From assembly GCF_000422565.1 (NCBI RefSeq), contig NZ_AUMA01000008.1, positions 1 to 64,000 on the forward strand: 64,000 nucleotides of DNA. Direction: 5' to 3'. The stretch is from Desulfovibrio aminophilus DSM 12254 (GTDB taxonomy: Bacteria; Desulfobacterota; Desulfovibrionia; Desulfovibrionales; Desulfovibrionaceae). Numbering within the stretch: position 1 is the first letter of the stretch; each line of letters opens with the position of its first letter. This document shows, one piece after another, positions 32,750 through 41,614 of the stretch. Position numbers and translations under genes: made by a program. The notes beneath the pieces are model-generated. The model was not told the origin of the DNA. It was given only the letters and a program-made list of their open reading frames with translations, and searched no databases.

Positions 32750-34099
32750 TCAGGCCAGACGCGTGAGCAGGGCCACGGTCTCCACGTGGGCCGTGTGCGG
32801 GAACAGATCCACGGGCCGCGCGGCGGCCAGGGAATAATTCGGGGCCAGCAAGGCCACGTCGCGGGCCAGGGTGGCCGGGTCGCAAGACACCGCCAGCAGC
32901 CGCCGGGGGGCCAGCTCCAGGATGGCCTCGCGGGCCGCGTCGTCCAGTCCGGCGCGCGGCGGGTCGCAGACCAGAACCTCGGGATGGGGCAGGTCGCGGA
33001 ACAGGTCGGCGTCCACCCGACCGGCGGTGAACAGGCAGTTGTCCAGGCCGTTGGCGGCGGCGTTCTCGCGGGCGTCGGCCACGGCCTCCTCGGAAATTTC
33101 GAAGCCGTAGACCCGGGCCGCGTGGCGGGCCAGGGTCAGGCTGATGCCGCCCACGCCGCAATAGAGGTCATAGACCACTTCCGCGCCGGTCAGACCGGCC
33201 ATGTCCAGGATTTCGGCGTAGAGCAGCCCGGCGGCGGCCGTGTTGGTCTGGAAAAAGGCGTTGGCCGAGACGCGGAAGCGCAGCCCGCCCAGTTCTTCCT
33301 CGATATGGTCCGCGCCCAGGGCCAGGATGCCTTCCTCGCCCACGGCCAGGGAGGCGCGGTTGGAGCTGGTGGAATGGGCGAAGCCGGTCAGCGCGGGCAC
33401 GGCCTCCTTGAGAGCCTGTCCAAGCGCGGCTGCCGTCTTGTAGTGGCGGGAATCGGGGCTGGTGATGCAGTGGGCCAGGATCTGGCCCGTGACCGTGGAT
33501 TGGCGGATCACGAGATGACGCCAGAATCCTCGGTGCCGCCCGTTCCAGGCGGCCACGCCCGAGGCCCGGCAGAACTCCCGGGCGGCGTTCAGCAGGCGCG
33601 CGCTCTCCGGGGACTGGAGGCGGCAATCCGTGAGGTTCACCACCCGGCTGCCGCCGCGTTCCTTGAGGCCCAGGCGCAGGCCCGCGCCATCGCCCTCGAA
33701 GGCGTATTCCATCTTGTTGCGGTAGTGGACGACCTCCGGCGACCCCAGGATGGGCCGCTGGTCCACGCTCCAGACGCCGCCGATGCGGGCCAAGGCGTCG
33801 GCCACGTGCTGGTTCTTCCAGCGCAACTGCTCGGCGTAATCCAGATCCTGCATGAGGCAGCCGCCGCAGGTTCCGAAGTGGGGGCAGAAGGGCGCCCGCC
33901 AGTGCTCGGACTGGCGCAGAACCTCCACGGCCCGCGCCTCGGCGAAGCGTTTCTTGACGCGGTCCACCTGGGCCAGCACGCGCTGGCCGGGCAGACTTCG
34001 CTCCACGAAGACCACCAGGCCGTCCACGCGGGCCACGCCCCGGCCGCCCAGGGCCAGGGCCGTGATCTCGCACTCGATCCGGTCGTTCTTTTCGATCAT
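32750..34099 (-). CDS. rlmD: 23S rRNA (uracil-5-)-methyltransferase, RlmD-like
   Basis: The 449-residue enzyme has an N-terminal TRAM domain (ECEITALALGGRGVARVDGLVVFVE), an FeS-cluster motif CPHFGTCGGCLMQDL, and a SAM-dependent methyltransferase domain with YDLYCGVGGISLTLA and CDPPRAGLDD. The catalytic Cys is in VSCDPATLARDVALL. The enzyme methylates uracil C5 in RNA, most likely U1939 of 23S rRNA; the related RlmC and TrmA types cannot be fully excluded. It lies in a minus-strand group with a radical SAM gene upstream. Confidence 0.88.
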   Translation of the reverse strand: MIEKNDRIECEITALALGGRGVARVDGLVVFVERSLPGQRVLAQVDRVKKRFAEARAVEVLRQSEHWRAPFCPHFGTCGGCLMQDLDYAEQLRWKNQHVADALARIGGVWSVDQRPILGSPEVVHYRNKMEYAFEGDGAGLRLGLKERGGSRVVNLTDCRLQSPESARLLNAAREFCRASGVAAWNGRHRGFWRHLVIRQSTVTGQILAHCITSPDSRHYKTAAALGQALKEAVPALTGFAHSTSSNRASLAVGEEGILALGADHIEEELGGLRFRVSANAFFQTNTAAAGLLYAEILDMAGLTGAEVVYDLYCGVGGISLTLARHAARVYGFEISEEAVADARENAAANGLDNCLFTAGRVDADLFRDLPHPEVLVCDPPRAGLDDAAREAILELAPRRLLAVSCDPATLARDVALLAPNYSLAAARPVDLFPHTAHVETVALLTRLA

Positions 34100-34121
34100 T
34101 GCTGCATGCTCCGGTGTGGGC

Positions 34122-35387
34122 TCATCGCTCCACGTAGGGGTTGAAGTAGCCGAATCCCAGCTCCGGGCAGGCTTTTTTCAGGCGCTTGCGGAAGTTCAGG
34201 AAGCCCATGGTCGGGCCCGGGTCGAAGGGTCGGGTGAGGTTCCGGTACAGGTCCGGGTCCAGGTTCAGGTTGCGCAGTTGGATGAAGTTCACTCCGCGTG
34301 AGCGGACCAGCCCGGTCAGGGCCTCCAATTCGGCTTCGCCGTCGGTGAAGCCGGGGAAGAACAGCAGGTTCAGGGAGACGAACAGGCCCTCGGCATGGGC
34401 GGCGGCGATGCTTTCGAGCACGTCCTCGAAGGCGTAGCCGTGCGGCCGGTAGTAGGCCTCGTAGGGATCCTTGCGGGCGCTGTTCAGGCTGACCCGGATG
34501 GAGCTGACTCCGGCCCGGGCCAGGTCCGGGATGGTCGCGGGCAGGCTCGCGTTGGTGTTCACGTTCACCGTGCCCGGGCCGCCCTTGGCCCGGTAGCGGG
34601 CCGTGGATTCGGCGATGAGCGCGGCCTCGGTCAGGGGCTCGCCCTCGCAGCCCTGCCCGAAGGAGAGGATCGGGCGGCGTTCGCGGGAGGCGTGATGGAG
34701 CATGATCTCCGAGACCTCCCCAGCCGTGGGCGTGAAGGCGATGCGGCACTGGGTGGCCGGGAAGCCCGAGTTCTCGGGCTGCTGCGAGATGCAGCCCACG
34801 CAACGTGCGTTGCAGGTCCGGGAAGTGGGCAGGGGAGCCTCGTAGCGGCCCAGGGCCAGATTCTTGGCTGCCGGGCAGCCGTAGGTCAGGGCGCAGTGGG
34901 TCAGGTGGCGGACCAGACGGTTTTCCGGCATGGCGGCCAGCAGCCCGCGCGCGCCGCTCTCGATGCGCTCGCGCGGAATGCCGCAAAAGACCTGGCGTGT
35001 GTCCTCGTCCACCCGCTTGGCGCAGACCCAGAAGCGGTCTTCGGCGAAGCCCACGGCTCCGTAGGCGAAAAGCGGCAGGACCGGGGCGTCGGCCTCTTTC
35101 TCGAAGGCCGGGTGCGCCGTGAGGGTGTAGGCCGGGGTCACGAAAGCGGCCACGGCCGTCTCCTCCAGCACCTCCACCTGTCCGGTCTCGGGGTTCAGGC
35201 CCATGGCCCTGCGGCCGGGCAGGAGAAAAAATTCGCTTTCCTCCGGCAGGGGGATGAACTCGTCCGGCCGGGGCAGGGTGAGTTCGTCCCCGCGTGAGCA
35301 GAGCATGAGCAGGTCGGGGTGATCGTAGATGCTGCCGTCGGGTCCGGCGAAGACGAGGCTGGGAGGGGTTTTCTTGTGCGCGCTCAT
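34122..35387 (-). CDS. Radical SAM protein
   Basis: The 421-residue enzyme has the CxxxCxxC motif in SRTCNARCVGCISQQPE near residue 197, followed by FGQGCEGEPL (the GGE-like SAM-binding region) and VNVNTNASLP. A 190-residue N-terminal part of unknown fold precedes it (LVFAGPDGSIYDHPDLLMLC at the start). The reaction is unknown; the pattern of conserved blocks is that of an uncharacterised radical SAM family seen in related anaerobes. Its start at 35387 overlaps the stop of the deacetylase gene by four bases, so the two are translationally coupled. Confidence 0.85.
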   Translation of the reverse strand: MSAHKKTPPSLVFAGPDGSIYDHPDLLMLCSRGDELTLPRPDEFIPLPEESEFFLLPGRRAMGLNPETGQVEVLEETAVAAFVTPAYTLTAHPAFEKEADAPVLPLFAYGAVGFAEDRFWVCAKRVDEDTRQVFCGIPRERIESGARGLLAAMPENRLVRHLTHCALTYGCPAAKNLALGRYEAPLPTSRTCNARCVGCISQQPENSGFPATQCRIAFTPTAGEVSEIMLHHASRERRPILSFGQGCEGEPLTEAALIAESTARYRAKGGPGTVNVNTNASLPATIPDLARAGVSSIRVSLNSARKDPYEAYYRPHGYAFEDVLESIAAAHAEGLFVSLNLLFFPGFTDGEAELEALTGLVRSRGVNFIQLRNLNLDPDLYRNLTRPFDPGPTMGFLNFRKRLKKACPELGFGYFNPYVER

Positions 35388-36430
35388 TGGTGTTTCGCGT
35401 CCGTAGGTCGGGGGTGCTGGGTGCCTCCGCCCAGGAAAAGAGTGTCGTACTGGACGTTGTCGCCGGGCTTGGCGAAGTAGCCGTCGCGGACGGTTTCCGG
35501 GGTTCCGGCCTGGAGCAGGTCGCTCACCGTGACGAAGCGGTAGCCTTCCGCGGCCAGCAGCCGGGTCAGGATGGGCACCACCAGTTGGGTGTTCTTTGGC
35601 ACGGCGTTGGCGTGCAGGAGGATGATCGAGCCGGGGCGTACGCGCTTCATGGCGTACTCGGCGCTTTTTCGCGGCGACCCCGATCCGTCGTCCCATTCCC
35701 CGAGCACGTCCCACTGGATGACCGGCAGACCCAGGTCGGCCAGGAGATCCAGGGTCCGCGCGGAGTTGCGGCCGTAAGGCAGGCGGAAGAGCCGGGGAAC
35801 CGGCGGCACCGCCGTCATCTCGGCCGAGAGGCCCCGGTCTGCGGCCCGGCGGGCCAGCTCGCCGCGCAGCAGTTCGTACTGGGCCTGGGTCCAGAGCACC
35901 TGGCGACGGGCCTCGGCGTCGTCCACCACGGCCATGTTGGCGTGGGTCCAGGCGTGGTTGCCCACCTCGAACAGGGGGTCGGCCATGAGCTGCATGGCCT
36001 TTTCCGGGTGGGAGCGCATCCACTTGCCGCCCGCGAAGAAGGTGGATGGAATGCGTTGGGCGCGGAGATGATTGATGATCTCGTTCTGGTAGCCGGCCAC
36101 GTTGGTGGCCCGTTCGCAGAGGTCGAAGGTCAGGGCCACGAGGCGTTCGCCCTTGGCCGGACTCACGCGGCGGATGACCTCGCGCAGGCCGTCGGGCACG
36201 GGCGGCAGGATGGTTTCCGGGGTCAGGCGCGCGGGCGGGCTGTGGTCCGGGGGCTGGGCCCAGGGTTTGGTCACCACGCGGTCGGCCGGGGAGCCCGCCA
36301 GTTGGGCGTCGTTCCAGATGCCGCGCAGCAAGGCTTCCGAGCCGCAGGCCGCGGCATGGCTGGTGGAGGCCGCCAGAAAGAACAGGGCGGCCAGGACGAG
36401 GCGCGTGACTGTCGGCATGGGCCGGAACAT
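35384..36430 (-). CDS. Polysaccharide deacetylase-like protein (NodB fold, TFDLCE type)
   Basis: The protein of about 348 residues has a signal peptide (VTRLVLAALFFLAASTSHAA) and a NodB homology domain: motif 1 is LVALTFDLCE, motif 2 GNHAWTHANM (H-x-x-x-H metal pair), motif 3 RLFRLPYGRNS, and a late IILLHANAVPKNT. Motif 1 lacks the second Asp of the usual TFDDG, a change found across a whole subfamily, so activity may be altered. It would act on sugar polymers outside the cytoplasm. The start may be at 36430 or 36418; neither has a clear ribosome-binding site. It overlaps the radical SAM gene. Confidence 0.82.
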   Translation of the reverse strand: MFRPMPTVTRLVLAALFFLAASTSHAAACGSEALLRGIWNDAQLAGSPADRVVTKPWAQPPDHSPPARLTPETILPPVPDGLREVIRRVSPAKGERLVALTFDLCERATNVAGYQNEIINHLRAQRIPSTFFAGGKWMRSHPEKAMQLMADPLFEVGNHAWTHANMAVVDDAEARRQVLWTQAQYELLRGELARRAADRGLSAEMTAVPPVPRLFRLPYGRNSARTLDLLADLGLPVIQWDVLGEWDDGSGSPRKSAEYAMKRVRPGSIILLHANAVPKNTQLVVPILTRLLAAEGYRFVTVSDLLQAGTPETVRDGYFAKPGDNVQYDTLFLGGGTQHPRPTDAKHQ

Positions 36431-36471
36431 ACGGCGAACGGATGATCCTGGCAAGGCGGCCGGGGCGGCGT

Positions 36472-36645
36472 TCAGTAGGAGAAGGGGAATTTGCGGCCTT
36501 CCTTCTCGTAGTTCTTGTTCTTGTCGAAGTCGAAGTTGGGCAGATCGCTGGGCGGCTTGATGCGGCGTCGGGCGAGGAGGGCGACGATCACGGCCAACCC
36601 CAGAAGGGCGAGGCCTCCTATCAAGGCGTGAATCCAAAGGCTCAT
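36472..36645 (-). CDS. 57-residue single-pass membrane protein
   Basis: On the minus strand an ATG at 36645 opens a 57-codon frame. It encodes one clean transmembrane helix (WIHALIGGLALLGLAVIVAL, residues 4-23), a basic stop-transfer segment RRRIKPP and a charged tail ending in KEGRKFPFSY. The topology, with a positive inside flank, supports a real protein with the tail in the cytoplasm. No family is recognised. There is no strong ribosome-binding site. It lies between the rpsI terminator and the deacetylase gene. Confidence 0.6.
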   Translation of the reverse strand: MSLWIHALIGGLALLGLAVIVALLARRRIKPPSDLPNFDFDKNKNYEKEGRKFPFSY

Positions 36646-36664
36646 TGGTCGATCCCGTGAGTGG

Positions 36665-36702
36665 AAAGGGAAAAGGCCGGCGCCGCTGGCGGCGCCGGCC
36701 TT
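36665..36702 (-). terminator. Terminator after rpsI
   Basis: On the minus strand AAGGCCGGCGCCG and CGGCGCCGGCCTT (36702-36690 and 36685-36673) form a perfect 13-bp stem followed by TTCCCTTTCC. Confidence 0.88.
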
Positions 36703-36727
36703 GAAGCAACCTGATTGAAAACCCGGC

Positions 36728-37117
36728 TTAACGCTTGGAGTACTGGAAGCGGGCGCGGGCGCTCTTCAAACCGTACTTCTTGCGTTCCTTCTCGCGGGCG
36801 TCTCGGGTCAGGAAACCGGCCTTCTTGAGGACGCCGCGCAGCTCGGGATCCAGCTCGATGAGAGCGCGGGCGATGCCGTGCCGCACGGCCTGGGCCTGAC
36901 CGGCCACGCCGCCGCCGTTCACGTTGATGGCGATGTCGAGCTTGTCCATGGTGCGGGTGATCTTGAGCGGCTGCTGCACGATCATCTGCAGGGCCTTGCG
37001 GGGAAAGTACTCCTCGAAGGGCCGTTCGTTGACCGTGATCTTGCCCGAGCCCTTGTAAAGGCGCGTCCGGGCCACAGCGTTCTTCCTCTTGCCGGTGCCG
37101 TAATTGAAATCACTCAT
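36728..37117 (-). CDS. rpsI: 30S ribosomal protein S9
   Basis: The 129-residue protein is a full-length S9: [21 protein letters not shown] at the start (first 20 residues fit), [22 protein letters not shown] in the middle, and the basic end [17 protein letters not shown] that reaches to the P-site tRNA. It follows rplM on the same strand with a 33-base gap, the standard bacterial L13-S9 operon. A strong terminator lies after it. Confidence 0.98.
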   Translation of the reverse strand: MSDFNYGTGKRKNAVARTRLYKGSGKITVNERPFEEYFPRKALQMIVQQPLKITRTMDKLDIAINVNGGGVAGQAQAVRHGIARALIELDPELRGVLKKAGFLTRDAREKERKKYGLKSARARFQYSKR

Positions 37118-37150
37118 TCGCTGACTCCCGAAAGGGATTAGTAGGTCCGT

Positions 37151-37579
37151 CTACAGGTCCAGGGGCTTGGGCTGCTGCGAGGCATGGGGATGCTCGGAAC
37201 CCGCGTAGACCTTGAGCTTGTTCAGCAGGCGGCGGGAAAGCCGATTCTTGGGGAGCATGCCCTTCACAGCGGCGCGCAGCACTTCCTCGGGCTTCTTGTC
37301 CAGCATCTGGCGCAGAGTGCGCTCCTTGAGGCCGCCCGGGTGATTGGTGTGCTTGTAGTACATCTTCTTGTCGAGCTTCCTGCCGGTCACGGCCACCTTC
37401 TCCGCGTTGACCACGACGACGAAATCGCCGTTGTCCATGTGCGGAGCGAACTCCGGCTTGTGCTTTCCACGCAGCCGGTGGGCGATCCGGGAGGCCAGGC
37501 GGCCGAGGATTTTGTCCGAGGCGTCCACCACGAACCACTCGCGGTTGAGCTCGCTTTCCTTGGGCGTATATGTCTTCAT
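37151..37579 (-). CDS. rplM: 50S ribosomal protein L13
   Basis: The 142-residue protein matches L13: [40 protein letters not shown], then [13 protein letters not shown] and [23 protein letters not shown]. The start at 37579 has AAGGAG seven bases upstream; an upstream in-frame ATG has no such site. It is an early assembly protein of the 50S subunit and the first gene of the L13-S9 operon. Confidence 0.98.
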   Translation of the reverse strand: MKTYTPKESELNREWFVVDASDKILGRLASRIAHRLRGKHKPEFAPHMDNGDFVVVVNAEKVAVTGRKLDKKMYYKHTNHPGGLKERTLRQMLDKKPEEVLRAAVKGMLPKNRLSRRLLNKLKVYAGSEHPHASQQPKPLDL

Positions 37580-37613
37580 CAACGTGCTCCTTGCTCGAAA
37601 CTGGGAACCAGGA

Positions 37614-37642
37614 CGTTTACGGATTTTTATCGCATCTGTCAA
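37614..37642 (-). promoter_or_regulatory. Promoter of rplM-rpsI
   Basis: On the minus strand TTGACA (37642-37637) is a perfect -35 with a 17-base spacer to TAAACG (37619-37614). It is about 35 bases before the rplM start. A perfect 8-bp dyad, CGGAAAAT/ATTTTCCG (37648-37664), adjoins its upstream edge and may be a regulator site or the alaS 3' hairpin. Confidence 0.6.
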
Positions 37643-37678
37643 CAACTCGGAAAATTATTTTCCGCGCCGGGGCTTCGG

Positions 37679-40318
37679 TCATCCCGCGGCCACCAGCTCC
37701 AGGAGCTTGGCCAGGGCCCGGTCCAGGCCCGAGGGGTCCGTGCCTCCGGCCTGGGCCATGTCCGGCCGCCCGCCGCCCGAACCGCCCACCTCGGCGGCCA
37801 CTTCCTTGATGAGCGCCGGCGCCGTGAAGCGCCCATGCAGATCCTTGCTCACCGAGAGGATCACCGTGGCCTTGCCGCCCTCGGCTGCGGCCAGACAGAC
37901 GATTCCGGAGGGAAGCTTGGAACGCAGGGCGTCCATCTGCTCCCGCAGCGCCTTCACGTTGCCGATCTCGCTCTTGAGCGCCAGGACCTTGATCCCGTTC
38001 ACCTCGCGCGCGTCGTCCATCAGGTCGCGGCCCGCGCCGGAGGCCATCTTGGCCTGGAGGCGCTCCATTTCCTTGTGGGCGTCCTTGACCTGGCCCTGGA
38101 GGGCCTTGATCTTCTCGGCCAACTGCTCGGGCTTGGCCTTGAGCAGGGACGCGGCCTTGAGAACCTCCTGCTTGTGGGCCTGGAAATGCGCCAGGGCGTT
38201 CAGGCCCGTGGCCGCCTCGATGCGCCGGATGCCGGAGGCCACGCCGGATTCGGACAGGATGACGAAGCTCCCGGCCTGTCCCGTGGCGCTCATGTGCGTG
38301 CCGCCGCAGAGCTCCATGCTCACGCCCGGCACCTCCACCACGCGCACCTCGTCGCCGTACTTCTCGCCGAAGAGGGCGGTGGCGCCCTTGGCCGCGGCGG
38401 CCTTCTGGCTCATGACCCGGGTGGACACCGGCCGGTCGTCGAGGATGGCCCGGTTGACGAAGTCCTCCACGGCCGCGATCTCCTCGGGAGTCATGGCGGC
38501 GATGTGGGTGAAGTCGAAGCGCAGCCGGTCCGGGCCCACCAGGGAGCCGGACTGCTTGGCGTGGGGGCCGAGCACCTCGTGCAGGGCCGCGTGCAGCAGG
38601 TGGGTGCAGGTGTGGTTGCGGGCCGTGGCCGCGCGGGATTCGGCGTCCACCGCGAGCTTGGCCTCCTGCCCGGGCAGCAGCTCGCCCTCGCTGACGAAGA
38701 CCTTGAGCGCGGTCAGTTCCGGCGACGGCTTGAGGGTGTCCAGCACGTCGGCCGCGCCGGTGAGGGTCAGGGCCTGGCCGGTGTCGCCCAGCTGGCCGCC
38801 GGACTCGCCGTAGAAGGGCGTGCTTTCGGTGACCAGGAAGCCGCCCTGGCCCTGGATCAGCCGGGGGACGCTCCGGCCCTCGGTGTCGAGCACGGCCACG
38901 ACCGGGCTCTCGGCCTCCAGGGTTTCGTAGCCCACGAAGCGGTTCTTGGTCCCGGCCTCGAGCAACGTCTGGAAGAGCGAGGCCACGTCCTTCTCGCCGG
39001 AGCCCTTCCAGGCCTTCTTGGCCCGTTCCTTCTGCTGCTTCATGCAGGCCCGGAATCCGGCCTCGTCCACGGAAAAGCCCTGCTTCTCGGCCACGTCGTT
39101 GACGATGTCCAGGGGGAAACCGTAGGTGTCGTAGAGCCGGAAGGCCAGTTCGCCGGAAATGGCCGGGGTTCCGGCCTTGCGAAGAACGGCCATTTCCTCT
39201 TCGAGAAGGGCCAGGCCCTTGTCCAGGGTGTGGCTGAAGCGATCTTCCTCCTCGCGCACCACCTTGAGCAGGAAGTCGCGCCCGGCGGTCAGCTCGGGGA
39301 ATGCCTCGCCCATTTCGTCGATGACCTTGCCCACGGTTTCGTGCAGGAAGGGATCCGTGAGGCCGATGAGCCGGCCGAAGCGCGAGGCCCGGCGGATGAG
39401 GCGGCGCAGGACGTAGCCCCGGCCCTCGTTGGAGGGCAGGATCTGGTCGGTGATGAGGAAGGCCGCCGCCCGGCTGTGGTCCGCGATGACCTGCAGGGCG
39501 GTGTCCGCGTCCTTGTCGGCGTGGTACTCGAGTCCGGCCTTCTTGCAGGCGAAGTCGATGATCGGGGTGAACAGGTCGGACTCGTAGTTGGAGCGCACGC
39601 CCTGAAGCACGGCGGCGATGCGCTCCAGGCCCATGCCGGTGTCGATGGACGGCCGGGGCAGGGGCACACGCTTGCCGTCCTCGGTCTGGTCATACTGCAT
39701 GAAGACCAGGTTCCAGATTTCCAGGAAGCGGTCGCAGTCGCAGGCGCCGATGCCGCAGTTGGGGCCGCAGGCCATGTCCGCGCCCTGGTCGATGTGGATT
39801 TCCGAGCAGGGGCCGCAGGGGCCGGTGTCGCCCATGGACCAGAAGTTGTCCTTCTCGCCCAGGCGGTAGATGCGCGAGGGCTCGACCCCGGCCACCTTCT
39901 GCCAGAGATCGAAGGCCTCGTCGTCGTCGCGGTAGATGGTGATGTAGAGGCGGCTCTTGTCCAGGCCGAGATCCTCGGTGAGCAGGGTCCAGGCGAATTT
40001 GATGGCTTCGGCCTTGAAGTAGTCGCCGAAGGAGAAGTTGCCGAGCATTTCGAAGAAGGTGTGATGGCGCGCGGTGCGGCCCACGTTCTCCAGGTCGTTG
40101 TGCTTGCCGCCCACGCGCAGACACTTCTGGGTCGTGGTGGCCCGGGAATAGGGGCGCTTCTCCTGGCCCAGGAAGACCTTCTTGAACTGGACCATGCCCG
40201 CGTTGGTGAACAGGAGCGAGGGGTCGTCCTTGGGCACCAGGGGGGAGGAATGCACCACGGTGTGGCCGTGCTTTTCGAAGTACTGCAGGAAACGCTTGCG
40301 GATCTCGGCTGCTTTCAT
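37679..40318 (-). CDS. alaS: Alanyl-tRNA synthetase
   Basis: The 879-residue enzyme has the class II catalytic core at the N-terminus ([45 protein letters not shown]), the editing domain with metal ligands in [17 protein letters not shown] and [11 protein letters not shown], and the C-Ala/oligomerisation region at the end. It charges tRNA-Ala and clears Ser and Gly mischarging. Length is normal for bacteria. The start at 40318 is set by family alignment; upstream in-frame sequence is the recA-alaS spacer. It follows recA on the minus strand after a strong terminator, as in many related bacteria. Confidence 0.97.
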   Translation of the reverse strand: MKAAEIRKRFLQYFEKHGHTVVHSSPLVPKDDPSLLFTNAGMVQFKKVFLGQEKRPYSRATTTQKCLRVGGKHNDLENVGRTARHHTFFEMLGNFSFGDYFKAEAIKFAWTLLTEDLGLDKSRLYITIYRDDDEAFDLWQKVAGVEPSRIYRLGEKDNFWSMGDTGPCGPCSEIHIDQGADMACGPNCGIGACDCDRFLEIWNLVFMQYDQTEDGKRVPLPRPSIDTGMGLERIAAVLQGVRSNYESDLFTPIIDFACKKAGLEYHADKDADTALQVIADHSRAAAFLITDQILPSNEGRGYVLRRLIRRASRFGRLIGLTDPFLHETVGKVIDEMGEAFPELTAGRDFLLKVVREEEDRFSHTLDKGLALLEEEMAVLRKAGTPAISGELAFRLYDTYGFPLDIVNDVAEKQGFSVDEAGFRACMKQQKERAKKAWKGSGEKDVASLFQTLLEAGTKNRFVGYETLEAESPVVAVLDTEGRSVPRLIQGQGGFLVTESTPFYGESGGQLGDTGQALTLTGAADVLDTLKPSPELTALKVFVSEGELLPGQEAKLAVDAESRAATARNHTCTHLLHAALHEVLGPHAKQSGSLVGPDRLRFDFTHIAAMTPEEIAAVEDFVNRAILDDRPVSTRVMSQKAAAAKGATALFGEKYGDEVRVVEVPGVSMELCGGTHMSATGQAGSFVILSESGVASGIRRIEAATGLNALAHFQAHKQEVLKAASLLKAKPEQLAEKIKALQGQVKDAHKEMERLQAKMASGAGRDLMDDAREVNGIKVLALKSEIGNVKALREQMDALRSKLPSGIVCLAAAEGGKATVILSVSKDLHGRFTAPALIKEVAAEVGGSGGGRPDMAQAGGTDPSGLDRALAKLLELVAAG

Positions 40319-40348
40319 GGGGTTGCTCGTTTGGATCGGTGTCTTCTC

Positions 40349-40379
40349 GAAAAAATGGCCCCGGGACGCCCGGGGCCTT
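40349..40379 (-). terminator. Terminator after recA
   Basis: On the minus strand GGCCCCGGG, loop CGT, and CCCGGGGCC are followed by ATTTTTTCG. The hairpin is between recA and alaS, so alaS probably needs its own promoter or read-through. Confidence 0.85.
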
Positions 40380-40404
40380 GGTTGCGTCGCGCGGACGGGA
40401 GGAT

Positions 40405-41451
40405 CTATTCCTCGGGCTCGGCCGGGGCTTCCTCCTGGCGGGTCAGACCCAGGTGCTCCAGGAGCTTGGCCTCGACCTTCTGGCGCAGCTCGGCGTTGTC
40501 GGCCAGCAGGGCGCGGACGTTCTCCTTGCCCTGGCCCAGGCGCTCGGAGCCGAAGGCGAACCATGAGCCGCTTTGCTCAATGATGCCGTGCTCCACGCCC
40601 ATGTCGATGAGTTCACCCTCGCGGGACATGCCCGTTCCATAGAGGATGTCCACCAGGGCCTCGCGGAAGGGCGGGGCGACCTTGTTCTTGACCACCTTGA
40701 TGCGCACCCGGGAGCCGTAGGCCTCCTCCTTGTCCTTGAGGCTCTGGATGCGCCGGATGTCCATGCGCACCGAGGCGTAGAACTTGAGGGCGTTGCCGCC
40801 GGTGGTAGTCTCGGGGTTGCCGTAGCCGGTCATGCCGATCTTCATGCGGATCTGGTTGATGAAGATGACCGCGGCGCGGGACTTGTGGATGGTGCCGGTG
40901 AGCTTGCGCAGGGCGTGCGACATGAGCCGGGCCTGTCCGCCCACCTGGGTCTCGCCCATCTGACCTTCCAGTTCGGCCTGGGGGATGAGCGCGGCCACGG
41001 AGTCGATGATCACCACGTCCACCGCGCCGGAGCGCACGAGCAGGTCCGCGATCTCCAGGGCCTGTTCGCCGTAGTCGGGCTGGGAGATGAGCAGTTCGTC
41101 GGTCTTCACGCCCAGGCGGCGCGCGTAGCTGATGTCCAGGGCGTGCTCGGCGTCGACGAAGGCCGCCGTGCCGCCGCGTTTCTGGATTTCAGCGATGACG
41201 TGCAAGGCCAGGGTGGTCTTGCCCGAGGATTCCGGGCCGTAGATTTCCGAGACGCGGCCCTTGGGAATGCCGCCCACGCCCAAGGCCAGGTCCAGGCCGA
41301 TGGAGCCGGTGGGGATGACCGGGATCACATGGTCGGCCTGATCGTCCATGCGCATGATGGAGCCCTTGCCGAACTTGCGTTCGATGCTCGTCAGAGCCGT
41401 ATTCAGGGCTTCCTTACGCAGGTCTTCGGGGGCGGCGGTCTTCTTGGCCAT
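40405..41451 (-). CDS. recA: Recombinase RecA
   Basis: The 348-residue protein is a standard RecA: GSIMRMDD, Walker [21 protein letters not shown], Walker [49 protein letters not shown] (L2 DNA loop), and an acidic tail EEAPAEPEE. It forms filaments on single-stranded DNA for recombination and repair. The start at 41451 has GGAGGGAGGAG just upstream. No SOS-type operator could be recognised by eye in the 160 bases before the gene. Confidence 0.98.
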   Translation of the reverse strand: MAKKTAAPEDLRKEALNTALTSIERKFGKGSIMRMDDQADHVIPVIPTGSIGLDLALGVGGIPKGRVSEIYGPESSGKTTLALHVIAEIQKRGGTAAFVDAEHALDISYARRLGVKTDELLISQPDYGEQALEIADLLVRSGAVDVVIIDSVAALIPQAELEGQMGETQVGGQARLMSHALRKLTGTIHKSRAAVIFINQIRMKIGMTGYGNPETTTGGNALKFYASVRMDIRRIQSLKDKEEAYGSRVRIKVVKNKVAPPFREALVDILYGTGMSREGELIDMGVEHGIIEQSGSWFAFGSERLGQGKENVRALLADNAELRQKVEAKLLEHLGLTRQEEAPAEPEE

Positions 41452-41614
41452 GTGCTCCTCCCTCCAGGGGTTGAATGCCGCGAAGAACGCCTGCTTAGCA
41501 GATCGGGGAGCGGGCGGCAACCGGTCGGGAGGTTGGGGGTGGGGCCCCCGCAGTGTTTTTTCTTGTTCGCGGGGCGGCCGCCGGAGTACAGGAAGGGGGA
41601 CGGGGGATTCGCGC

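Noticed and set aside
37184-40642. 1152-codon plus-strand frame opposite alaS
   Set aside because: It crosses rplM, alaS and recA on the other strand and has no recognisable domain.
41452-41614. SOS operator before recA
   Set aside because: Only a short CTGCTTAGCAG palindrome is seen, which matches no LexA box I can name for this lineage.
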